From a bacterium (lineage in GTDB: Bacteria; UBA6262), in the NCBI GenBank assembly GCA_028716025.1, contig JAQUQP010000116.1, positions 1 to 6,316 on the forward strand: a DNA stretch of 6,316 nucleotides, in the 5' to 3' direction. Below are positions 1 to 5,506 of this stretch, in pieces. Below the pieces are notes generated by a model. The model did not search any database, was not told the DNA's origin, and worked only from the letters and a program-made list of their open reading frames with translations. Both the position numbers and the translations under genes were made by a program. Position 1 is the first letter of the stretch. Each line of letters starts with the position of its first letter.

Positions 1-357
1 GGTAATGATCCCGCCACGGGGAGTGAATACTCCCTTTATCCCCGCCCATTTTGGTTTGCAGGCCGTAGTGAAATCCTTAAGGATCCTGTTCACGGCATTT
101 TCGTGGGAAATACCCAGGTTGCGGTATCCTAAGATATAATATTTAAATGATTTCAGCTCTACGCACAACTTATTGGGGACATACTGGATAGTAATGGTCG
201 CGAAATCAGGCAACGCTGTGTGCGGGCAAAGGGATGTGTATTCAGGAACGCTGATAGTGATCTTGTAATCTTTGAATAAATTCGGGAACACGTCCATCTG
301 CGGCAGCTTCGCTTCCAACCCGCCCTTCGCCAATTTCGTTTTCTCTCTCAAATCCAT
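1..357 (-). CDS. queF: NADPH-dependent 7-cyano-7-deazaguanine (preQ0) reductase QueF, 3' end missing
   Basis: QueF reduces the nitrile of preQ0 to the aminomethyl group of preQ1 with NADPH, a cytosolic step of queuosine tRNA-modification synthesis. Visible are 119 residues from the ATG; the C-terminus lies outside the window. The T-fold catalytic stretch is clear: SLCPHT with the nucleophile Cys44, then Asp51 seven residues later, the same spacing as the Cys/Asp pair of the short Bacillus-type enzyme. The QueF signature follows as VELKSFKYY (66-74), with Glu67 as candidate substrate binder, then YRNLGISHE (78-86) with His85-Glu86. FTPRGGI near the edge matches the end of the family core. The length fits the single-domain form, not the doubled E. 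coli form. The start is supported by GGAGG at 362-366, 4 bp upstream. It lies 149 bp downstream of yjbQ on the same strand, across an AT-rich inverted repeat, so cotranscription is likely but not certain. The related T-fold enzyme FolE is unlikely because the KSxK signature is present. Confidence 0.95.
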   Translation of the reverse strand, partial: MDLREKTKLAKGGLEAKLPQMDVFPNLFKDYKITISVPEYTSLCPHTALPDFATITIQYVPNKLCVELKSFKYYILGYRNLGISHENAVNRILKDFTTACKPKWAGIKGVFTPRGGIIT

Positions 358-372
358 AAATCCTCCAATACT

Positions 373-504
373 AATACAAATTCTAAGCACTAATATCTAA
401 ACTCTAAACAAATTCAAAATATTAAACTTCAAATTTCTAAACGTTTTGTATTTTAAAATTAGATATTGTTTAGGATTTAGAAATTAGGATTTCGAATTTG
501 TATT
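373..504. repeat. AT-rich imperfect inverted repeat built of degenerate 7-bp units
   Basis: The gap between yjbQ and queF is filled by two arms, 373-412 and 466-504. One arm read forward matches the reverse complement of the other along about 40 bp with scattered mismatches (both begin AATACAAATTC). Each arm is also periodic by seven: NNNCTAA four times at 380-407, and TTAG recurring at 470, 477 and 484 with a diverged TTCG at 491. TCTAAAC occurs in tandem at 396-409 and again at 436-442. In RNA the arms could form a long, AT-rich, interrupted stem between the yjbQ stop and the queF ribosome binding site. It has no GC-rich stem followed by a clean T-run, so it is not called a terminator. No coding ORF or convincing promoter is seen here. 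Confidence 0.75.
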
Positions 505-506
505 TC

Positions 507-920
507 TTATTCTCCAATTATTTTAATGAGCACTCTTTTCTTCCGCATGCCATCAAACTCCCCATAAAACACCTGCTCCCACGGCCCGAACTGCAATTCC
601 CCATTCGTGATCGCTATTACCACTTCCCGTCCCATTATTGTCCGCTTCAAATGCGCGTCCCCGTTATCTTCACCTACATTGTGCTCATATTTTTCTTTGC
701 TGTACGGAGCCAGTCTTTCCAGCCACTTCATGAAATCCCGGTGCAATCCAGGCTCATTATCATTAATAAATACGCTGGCAGTGATATGCATGGCATTCAC
801 CAAACACAGTCCTTCTTTTACCCCGCTCTTCTTCACCGCTTCCTCTACTTGGTCGGTAATATTCACGAATTCGTAGCGAGTCTTAGTGTTAAACCATAAC
901 TCTTCAGAGTAGCTTTTCAT
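507..920 (-). CDS. yjbQ: YjbQ / UPF0047 family protein (secondary thiamine-phosphate synthase-type)
   Basis: The 137-residue protein has the full length of the UPF0047 (YjbQ) family, a small soluble beta-rich protein with a His-rich pocket. The family signature is present in order: [10 protein letters not shown] (45-54, including His45, Thr47 and Asn53), Glu56, His80, a [11 protein letters not shown] stretch (83-93) with Asp85, Asn86, Asp88 and His90, then [14 protein letters not shown] (111-124). Known for the family: the E. coli member has weak thiamin-phosphate synthase activity and metal binding has been proposed, but the physiological role is unsettled. No thiamin gene is nearby, so the context does not confirm that role. 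ATG is preceded by AGGAGT (927-932) at 6 bp. It lies 35 bp after the HAD phosphatase gene, so the two very probably share a transcript. Confidence 0.92.
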   Translation of the reverse strand: MKSYSEELWFNTKTRYEFVNITDQVEEAVKKSGVKEGLCLVNAMHITASVFINDNEPGLHRDFMKWLERLAPYSKEKYEHNVGEDNGDAHLKRTIMGREVVIAITNGELQFGPWEQVFYGEFDGMRKKRVLIKIIGE

Positions 921-955
921 AGATTCACTCCTTTAAAACTATACGGATTAATAAT

Positions 956-1588
956 CTATACGATCTTTAATAACTGCCTGAGATTATCTATTATCCGGTA
1001 CGGTTTTAGCGCGGCTAGTTCTTTCCGGCTGCACGACCCGCCGGTAATAGCTACAGGATGGACTTTAGCGTTCTTTCCCGCTTTGACATCGTACACCATA
1101 TCTCCTACATAAAGGACTTCCCAGGGTTCTACTTTCAAATGCTTCAATACTTGTTTTAATAAATAAGGCTCCGGCTTTAGTTCATGTTTTTTATCAGCGC
1201 AGATTACCTGATCAAAATAGTTATCCAGATCTAGATGCCGGATCAAAATATAGCTGAATTTTGTCGGGCGGTTACTAGCCACAGCTAGTTTGATCCCCTG
1301 CCGCTTTAACGCGGATAAAACCATTCGTGCATATGGTTTTAATTTTGAATATCGCGATAAAGCCAGCTGATGATGCCGCCGAAATATGGCTAACCCTTTG
1401 TCTCTGTCCGCGGCTTTTACAAACTGGCTGATAAAATGCCTGTCCCCGCAACCAACCGCACGGCGGGCCTGGTCATAACTTACTTTATCGTATCCTAAAG
1501 ACTGCAAGGTAAAATTAAGACTTTTTTCTATCGCCCGGTAGGCGTCTATTAGGGTGCCATCCAGGTCAAATATAACTAATTTTATCAT
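956..1588 (-). CDS. HAD-superfamily phosphatase (phosphoglycolate phosphatase / PpaX-like)
   Basis: A 210-residue cytosolic HAD hydrolase, subfamily I by architecture. Motif I is FDLDGT with nucleophile Asp8 and acid/base Asp10. A helical cap occupies about residues 15-80. Motif II is VASNR with Ser105. Motif III is Lys138 in ELKPEP. Motif IV is VGDMVYD with Asp163 and Asp167 for magnesium. The length and the KPEP spacing fit phosphoglycolate phosphatase (Gph) and pyrophosphatase PpaX relatives, but these cannot be separated from sequence alone and the substrate is unassigned. The start at ATG 1588 leaves the HAD core intact; AAGGGG at 1599-1604 lies about 10 bp upstream. It is the first gene of the HAD-yjbQ-queF unit, with its own candidate promoter at 1610-1638. 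Confidence 0.92.
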   Translation of the reverse strand: MIKLVIFDLDGTLIDAYRAIEKSLNFTLQSLGYDKVSYDQARRAVGCGDRHFISQFVKAADRDKGLAIFRRHHQLALSRYSKLKPYARMVLSALKRQGIKLAVASNRPTKFSYILIRHLDLDNYFDQVICADKKHELKPEPYLLKQVLKHLKVEPWEVLYVGDMVYDVKAGKNAKVHPVAITGGSCSRKELAALKPYRIIDNLRQLLKIV

Positions 1589-1609
1589 TGGCTGTGTTCC
1601 CCTTGTCTG

Positions 1610-1638
1610 CTTATATCACAAATCAGGTTCTTTGTAAA
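1610..1638 (-). promoter_or_regulatory. sigma70-like promoter for the HAD-yjbQ-queF unit
   Basis: Read on the minus strand, TTTACA (1638-1633) is followed after exactly 17 bp by TATAAG (1615-1610), each one base away from the consensus. A TGTGA just before the -10 gives an extended-10 feel. Transcription would start near 1603, giving a very short leader of about 15 nt that barely includes the AAGGGG ribosome binding site. The -35 box directly abuts the palindromic repeat at 1639-1693. Confidence 0.6.
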
Positions 1639-1693
1639 CCCCGTTAGAAAAACTGGATTTCAATCCGCCTGAATATCAGGAGTTTCTAACGGG
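1639..1693. repeat. Palindromic intergenic element able to fold as a three-way junction
   Basis: The outer arms CCCGTTAGAAAAACT (1640-1654) and AGTTTCTAACGGG (1681-1693) are complementary apart from two extra A in the first. The inside splits into two further hairpins: GGATT at 1655-1659 with AATCC at 1662-1666, and CCTGA at 1668-1672 with TCAGG at 1676-1680 around an ATA loop. The result is an outer stem enclosing two side hairpins, with almost every base accounted for. It lies between the terminator of the upstream gene pair and the promoter of the HAD gene. There is no T-run on either side, so it is not a terminator. It looks like a dispersed palindromic repeat or a structured operator, though other copies cannot be seen in this window. 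Confidence 0.7.
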
Positions 1694-1695
1694 AT

Positions 1696-1726
1696 AAAGA
1701 AAAACAGGAGCGTCTTCTGCTCCTGT
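1696..1726 (-). terminator. Rho-independent terminator after the exported gene pair
   Basis: On the minus strand ACAGGAGC (1726-1719) pairs perfectly with GCTCCTGT (1711-1704) around a 7-nt loop, followed by a T-rich tract TTTTTCTTT. It begins about 40 bp after the stop of the barrel/TPR gene and cleanly separates that unit from the HAD operon. Confidence 0.9.
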
Positions 1727-1766
1727 ATTATCAACTAAAACCTATTTAAAGCACTGCTCAAGCTAT

Positions 1767-2567
1767 TTAGTCCTTAAGAAATAATTCTTTTATACGCTCT
1801 ATTTCTTCACTGGCAGTCTCGTTTTCCGGATCCAGTCTCAGGACTTTCTTATATTCAGCTATGGCCATTTTATATTCTTCTTCATCAACAAACCGGCTCG
1901 CCCGGTCCAGGTAGCTATTTATCAATTTATCATTATTTGTTTTCTCATAACCATTAGACTTTTCCGATGCGACAGTGGCCTCTTCTTCTGTGTCTTCCTC
2001 ATCTTCAGCCACTTCTTCATTCTCTTCAGCAATAGCTTCTTCGTCTTCAACGACAGCTTTCTTTTTCTTAACGGTAGTTTCTTCGTCTTCGCCAGCCTTT
2101 TTAATCTTGCGCGTGCTCTTCACATTATCCCGGTAATCCCTGGAAAAATAATAATTCACGCATATATTAGCTACTATTTCCATTCCGCTGGCTTTATAGC
2201 TATCTTCTGATTTCAAACCAATATAAGTCGGAGCTATATCCGCGGACAACGAAAGAGATTCGGTTACAAAACACTCCCCGCCGATAAAAAGGCTCCCTTC
2301 ATACCCGGTTCCCTTCATGTCCAGGGTATTGAACTTTAAGTATCCGCCTTCTACGCCGGTGTATCCCCGTATCGCGTTATTGTCACAGAAATAAAGGTAG
2401 AACCTTCCCGCTATGACTTTGATCCCCTCACCGGTCGCGTATCTCAACTCCAAAGGCCGGTATTTTACGGAGAAATATGGATATCCCGCTCCCAATGATA
2501 GTTCACTGGAGTGAGCGCTGATAACCACGGTCAGGAGTAAAATAATTGTAATTATAGCTTTTTTCAT
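1767..2567 (-). CDS. Exported protein: outer-membrane barrel-like domain, acidic linker, C-terminal TPR
   Basis: The protein is 266 residues from the chosen ATG. Residues 1-20 are a signal peptide (MKKA, hydrophobic run IITIILLLTVVISA, likely cleavage around AHS-SE). Residues about 22-141 are rich in alternating aromatic/polar strands and GG turns (GYPYFSVKY, GVEGGYLKF, GSLFIGGE, ANICVNYYFSR), typical of a small beta-barrel ending in an aromatic residue. Residues 153-200 are a low-complexity Lys/Glu/Asp linker. Residues 214-264 form a helical TPR unit (EYKMAIAEYKKVLRLDPEN). The function is unknown; I infer an outer-membrane or periplasmic anchor or assembly partner. A start at 2621 would prepend 18 residues overlapping the upstream gene and bury the signal peptide, so 2567 is preferred; AAGG (2577-2580) is 9 bp upstream. 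It begins 13 bp after the Ig/propeller gene, so the two are cotranscribed. It is not a classical porin, and barrel topology needs prediction. Confidence 0.8.
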   Translation of the reverse strand: MKKAIITIILLLTVVISAHSSELSLGAGYPYFSVKYRPLELRYATGEGIKVIAGRFYLYFCDNNAIRGYTGVEGGYLKFNTLDMKGTGYEGSLFIGGECFVTESLSLSADIAPTYIGLKSEDSYKASGMEIVANICVNYYFSRDYRDNVKSTRKIKKAGEDEETTVKKKKAVVEDEEAIAEENEEVAEDEEDTEEEATVASEKSNGYEKTNNDKLINSYLDRASRFVDEEEYKMAIAEYKKVLRLDPENETASEEIERIKELFLKD

Positions 2568-2576
2568 TATCAGATA

Positions 2577-2580
2577 CCTT
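2577..2580 (-). promoter_or_regulatory. Ribosome binding site deciding the start of the barrel/TPR gene
   Basis: Between the stop of the Ig/propeller gene (2581-2583) and ATG 2567 lies AAGG, 9 bp from the ATG. Its position directly after the upstream stop suits translational coupling and favours the start that exposes the signal peptide. Confidence 0.55.
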
Positions 2581-4839
2581 TTATTTTGTCGCATATTTGA
2601 TATTACCATTGTCTGAATCAAAATATGTTATATGCGGATCATTATTACTATCCAAGGCTAAGGAAGGATATTCCCCTACATAACCAACGGCATCCACAGT
2701 CTCGACTAACCAAGCCGATCCGCTGTATTGCGCGTACTTAAGATCACACTTTGACGCGTCATAATATGAAATACGCGGATTGTTGCTGCTATCCAGGGCT
2801 AGGGAAGGATTATACCCTACATAGCCGGTTGAATCTACGGTTTCAATGCTCCAAGCTGAACCGGTCCATTTCGCGTATTTAAGGTCATCATTACTTGTGT
2901 TCAGATACGCGATATGGGGATTATTACTGCTATCCAGTTTTATGGAAGGAGCATCATACATCCAGGAAATGGAATCCACAACCGACATAGACCATGCTGA
3001 GCCAGTCCATTTCGCGTATTTAAGATCATAATTTGTTGAATCATAATAGGCGATATGAGCATAATTACTGCTATCTAAGGCTATGGAAACGTAGTCACCC
3101 ACCCTCTCAGTTGAATCAACTGTTTCTTTACTCCAGGCTGAGCCGGTCCACTTCGCGTATTTAAGATCATCATTAGTAGAATCAGAGTAAGCGATATGAG
3201 GATTATTACTGCTATCCAATGCCAGGGAAGAGCTATACCCTACATAGCCGGTTGAATCTACGGTTTCAACGCTCCAAGCTGAACCGGTCCATTTCGCGTA
3301 TTTAAGGTCGCTATTAGTTGAATCATAGTACGATATGTGGGGATTATTACTGCTATCCAAAGCTAGGGAAGGATTATACCCTACATAGCTGTTAGAATCC
3401 ACAGTCTCTATGCTCCAGGCTGAGCCGGTCCATTTCGCGTATTTAAGATCACCAGACCCGCCGTCATAAAACGCGATATGCGGATTGTTGCTGGAATCAA
3501 TGGCTATGGAGGACATTCCACCCCATATATTTGTGACTATTGTCGATTTCAGCCAGCCATTACTGGGATTATTTATGGTCACTGTGTGTTGGTCAGTGGC
3601 AGTTTGGTTAGTTGTATCATATATCTTTACTTTAACCGTACAACTGCCATTATTGTACTGTGTCGTATCCCAAGTATAGCTATAGGGCGCGGAATAATCC
3701 CCAGTTTGGTAACTATCATTTATATAAAACTCAACTTTAGAGATACCTTTATCATCCGCGGCCGTAACCGTAATATCGATTGTCCCTAATATGGTCGCTC
3801 CCTCTGCCGGGGTATCTATGGCGATCGTGGGAGGATTGCCGTTATTAACGGTAACCGTACGCTGGGCAACGCTAGTCTGACTGGCTGTATCATATACTTT
3901 TAGCTTTACGATATGCGTTCCACTGCTGAAATATGTGGTATTCCAGCTAAAACTATAGGGCGCGGAATAATCTGTGCCTTCAATTTCATCATCTATATAA
4001 TATTCGACCCTGAGCACTCCTTTGTCTTCATTGACATCAGCGGTTATGTTCACGGTATTAGATACTGTCGCTCCCTCAGCAGGCGCGGTGATCGTAATGA
4101 TCGGCACCTTGTCGCCGTTAGGACCCACATCAGTATCCAAATGAACGGTAACGCTGGATTGGGCGATCGCAGTCTGATTGCTGTTGTCAAAAGCCACTGC
4201 TTTAATGATGTGCACCCCTTCCGCATACTGGGTAGTATCCCAATCATAACTATAAGGCGCGGTCGTATCCATGCTTTTTACCGCGTTATCTATTGAAAAT
4301 TCTACTTTTGAGATTCCTTTATCATCAGTAGCTTCCGCAGTCACGGTTTGTGTTCCCGATACAGTAGCGCCATCAATTGGCGCGGTAATGGTGATAGTAG
4401 GTACGCGGTCATTAGCAATTGTCAGGGTCATTTGGCTGATTGTAGTCTGGTTGGCTGTATCAAAAGCTTTAGCTGCTATTGTATAAGTCCCGTTAACATG
4501 CTGGGTAGTATCCCAACTATAGCTATAAGGGAATACAGTATCAGTGTTCATAAGCACATTATTTATATAGAATTCTACTTTGGTTATTCCTTTGTCATCA
4601 GTAGCTTCCGCGGTAATATTGAAAGTTCCGGAGATGGAGGCAGTAGTGATCGGGGAAGTGATACTTAACTCAGGCGCATGGTCTATCAGTTTTTCCCTGT
4701 CTTTATCCCGTTTTTCCTTGGCTTCTTCTACCTTATCCTTAACTGCTGACACTATACCAAAATGCAAGCCACCGGCACTTGAAAGCACCGGTAAAGTGAT
4801 CAGAATTACTATTAAGAGTATGGTTAAATGCCTTTTCAT
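2581..4839 (-). CDS. Large secreted protein: four bacterial Ig-like domains plus seven-repeat beta-propeller
   Basis: A 752-residue exported protein. Residues 1-22 are a signal peptide (MKRH, hydrophobic core, cleavage near SSA-GG; no lipobox Cys). Residues 33-50 are a charged helical stretch. Four Ig-like domains of the Big_7 type follow at about 55-142, 147-233, 246-332 and 337-423, each with DDKG or EDKG, VEFYI-like strands, a PYSYxWDTT motif and a FDTANQT-like strand. Then come seven repeats starting at W429, W475, W522, W569, W616, W663 and W710, a spacing of 46 then 47 residues, with ALDSSNNPHIAYYD and DLKYAKWTGSAW as the core. Seven equal four-strand-sized units suggest a closed seven-bladed propeller. 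Known for such modules: surface adhesion or glycan/protein binding; no catalytic residues are recognisable. It heads a unit with the barrel/TPR gene. GGAAGAG (4846-4852) is the likely ribosome binding site. Its leader carries a terminator and a competing stem. Ligand and localisation (released or cell-surface) are unknown. Confidence 0.88.
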   Translation of the reverse strand: MKRHLTILLIVILITLPVLSSAGGLHFGIVSAVKDKVEEAKEKRDKDREKLIDHAPELSITSPITTASISGTFNITAEATDDKGITKVEFYINNVLMNTDTVFPYSYSWDTTQHVNGTYTIAAKAFDTANQTTISQMTLTIANDRVPTITITAPIDGATVSGTQTVTAEATDDKGISKVEFSIDNAVKSMDTTAPYSYDWDTTQYAEGVHIIKAVAFDNSNQTAIAQSSVTVHLDTDVGPNGDKVPIITITAPAEGATVSNTVNITADVNEDKGVLRVEYYIDDEIEGTDYSAPYSFSWNTTYFSSGTHIVKLKVYDTASQTSVAQRTVTVNNGNPPTIAIDTPAEGATILGTIDITVTAADDKGISKVEFYINDSYQTGDYSAPYSYTWDTTQYNNGSCTVKVKIYDTTNQTATDQHTVTINNPSNGWLKSTIVTNIWGGMSSIAIDSSNNPHIAFYDGGSGDLKYAKWTGSAWSIETVDSNSYVGYNPSLALDSSNNPHISYYDSTNSDLKYAKWTGSAWSVETVDSTGYVGYSSSLALDSSNNPHIAYSDSTNDDLKYAKWTGSAWSKETVDSTERVGDYVSIALDSSNYAHIAYYDSTNYDLKYAKWTGSAWSMSVVDSISWMYDAPSIKLDSSNNPHIAYLNTSNDDLKYAKWTGSAWSIETVDSTGYVGYNPSLALDSSNNPRISYYDASKCDLKYAQYSGSAWLVETVDAVGYVGEYPSLALDSNNDPHITYFDSDNGNIKYATK
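2584..3561 (-). repeat. Seven tandem 141-bp coding repeats (propeller blades)
   Basis: This part of the large secreted gene is made of about seven in-frame 141-bp (47-codon) units. Landmarks such as the TTTCGCGTATTTAAG stretch recur at that period on the plus strand. The most conserved part of each unit encodes DLKYAKWTGSAW, while the blade tip between TVDS and SLALD varies. Segments 2811-2886 and 3234-3309, exactly three units apart, differ at only one of 76 positions by eye. That points to recent duplication or gene conversion between blades. Confidence 0.9.
3571..4677 (-). repeat. Four tandem Ig-like domain coding repeats
   Basis: This part encodes four domains with a period of about 91 residues, with one longer linker (residues 234-245, LDTDVGPNGDKV) between the second and third. 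Recurrent pieces are TAPxxGATxSGT, DDKGISKVEF, APYSYxWDTTQY and the closing TVTV strand. DNA similarity between copies is visible but lower than in the propeller repeats, suggesting an older duplication. Confidence 0.85.
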
Positions 4840-4857
4840 TATTGTCTCTTCCGTAAT

Positions 4858-4888
4858 AAAAAACCGGACTTTTTATTATAAAGCCCGG
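4858..4888 (-). terminator. Intrinsic terminator after queH, inside the leader of the secreted protein gene
   Basis: On the minus strand CCGGGCTTT (4888-4880) pairs with AAAGTCCGG (4872-4864), nine pairs including one G-U that exists only in the minus-strand RNA, with a 7-nt AT loop and then TTTTTT (4863-4858). Strand-specific pairing and the T-run fix the direction. It lies 84 bp after the queH stop and only about 18 bp before the ATG of the secreted protein, so it can end the queH transcript. If the promoter at 4947-4975 is real, it also acts as an attenuator of the next gene. Confidence 0.85.
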
Positions 4889-4929
4889 CTACACTATTGT
4901 AAACCTATACACATAGTCCATGGCTTTAT
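4878..4929 (-). promoter_or_regulatory. Candidate antiterminator / structured leader RNA
   Basis: In the minus-strand leader ATAAAGCC (4929-4922) is perfectly complementary to GGCTTTAT (4885-4878), which includes part of the 5' arm of the terminator. The two pairings are mutually exclusive. Between the arms are two small hairpins, CTAT-GTGT-ATAG (4916-4905) and TACA-ATAG-TGTA (4901-4890), so the alternative fold is an outer stem with two short branches. The inner hairpins are only 4 bp each and may not form alone. The 3' side (TAGCCGGGCTTT) resembles the 3' end of c-di-GMP-I riboswitches, but the 5' half of that class is missing, so no ligand is assigned. Confidence 0.45.
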
Positions 4930-4946
4930 TTAATTTGGTTTTTATA

Positions 4947-4975
4947 AAAGTAGCGCGACAATGCCCTTTTGTCAA
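4947..4975 (-). promoter_or_regulatory. Promoter for the secreted Ig/propeller gene pair
   Basis: A perfect TTGACA (4975-4970) is followed after 17 bp by TACTTT (4952-4947) on the minus strand. The -35 is ideal, the -10 is weak. The -35 contains the TGA stop of queH (4974-4972). A short inverted repeat, GACAA at 4957-4961 with TTGTC at 4969-4973, overlaps the -35 and could be an operator. Start of transcription near 4940 would give a leader of about 100 nt containing the terminator. Confidence 0.55.
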
Positions 4976-5499
4976 GCGGATTTTTTGCTGAATATACACC
5001 CGCAATAATGCTGCCGGTAAAAATTATGCTCTTTGGCAAAATCCATGGTCTTCTTAAAACCATCCTGCTTTTTAAAATCATACGTCAAGAATCCCTTGCT
5101 CAATTCCTGTCCTATGGCGTTGATCTCTTGTACGTTTTTATGCGGACTGACCGACAAGGTAGAAGCAATATGCTCTATCCCTAATTCTTGCGCTTTCTCT
5201 ACTGTTTTTTGCAGTCTCACCCGGAAACATACCTGGCAACGCTTACCGCCTTCTGGTTCTGCTTCTAGTCCTTGTATGCGCTCCTGCCAGGCACTGGCTT
5301 CAAACGGCCCTTCTATCAGTGTAAAGCCAAGCAACTGGCTCGCTTGCCTGACTACTGCCAGGCGTTGCTCATATTCCTTTTCCGGGTGAATATTGGGATT
5401 ATAAAAAAAGCCGGTGACCTCAGATCCGTCATCCCGCAATTTTTGCACTACTGATCCGGCACATACCCCGCAGCATATATGTAATAACACCTTCTTCAC
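4972..5499 (-). CDS. queH: Epoxyqueuosine reductase QueH
   Basis: QueH (former DUF208) reduces epoxyqueuosine in tRNA to queuosine, the last step of the pathway. It is unrelated to the cobalamin-dependent QueG that does the same job elsewhere, and it carries an iron-sulfur centre. From the chosen GTG the protein is 175 residues, starting KKVLLHICCGVC with Cys9, Cys10 and Cys13. Then come FFYNPNIHPEKEY (31-43), Cys88/Cys91 in RCQVC, SPHKN (118-122), and YCGC near the end (Cys166 and Cys168). All family cysteine pairs are present, so the enzyme looks intact. The start was chosen because GTG 5499 has AGAGGA (5507-5512) 7 bp upstream and gives the usual N-terminus. An ATG at 5538 would add 13 residues (MLEARCWMIEDKK) partly encoded by a 7-bp degenerate repeat. 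It lies 54 bp behind the aldolase gene, same strand, and ends before the terminator at 4858-4888. queF, at the other end of the window, belongs to the same pathway. Confidence 0.93.
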   Translation of the reverse strand: MKKVLLHICCGVCAGSVVQKLRDDGSEVTGFFYNPNIHPEKEYEQRLAVVRQASQLLGFTLIEGPFEASAWQERIQGLEAEPEGGKRCQVCFRVRLQKTVEKAQELGIEHIASTLSVSPHKNVQEINAIGQELSKGFLTYDFKKQDGFKKTMDFAKEHNFYRQHYCGCIFSKKSA

Positions 5500-5506
5500 T
5501 TTCTTA

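Noticed and set aside
498..899. Plus-strand open frames opposite yjbQ (also 607-876)
   Set aside because: They lie fully antisense to a recognised conserved protein, lack ribosome binding sites and show no family features.
2568..2621. An 18-residue longer N-terminus for the barrel/TPR protein
   Set aside because: It overlaps the end of the upstream gene and would put polar residues before a clear signal peptide; the ATG at 2567 has a ribosome binding site.
2584..3561. CRISPR-like array because of regular repeats
   Set aside because: The 141-bp period is in frame within a single long gene, and repeats encode propeller blades with no short repeat/unique spacer pattern.
2846..4933. Several plus-strand frames opposite the Ig/propeller gene and a minus-strand frame at 4050-4247
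   Set aside because: They mirror the repeats of the real gene in other frames (repeated peptides such as AEPVHFAYLRS arise from the blade repeat) and carry no independent coding signs.
4870..4975. A complete c-di-GMP-I (GEMM) riboswitch in the leader of the secreted gene
   Set aside because: The 3' part resembles the class (AAAGCC, later AGCCGGG), but the upstream stem with GNRA loop and the GGGACGC segment are not present, so the class is not assigned.
4969..5454. Plus-strand frames opposite queH (4969-5184, 5033-5389, 5272-5454)
   Set aside because: They are antisense to an intact conserved enzyme, with no family features of their own.
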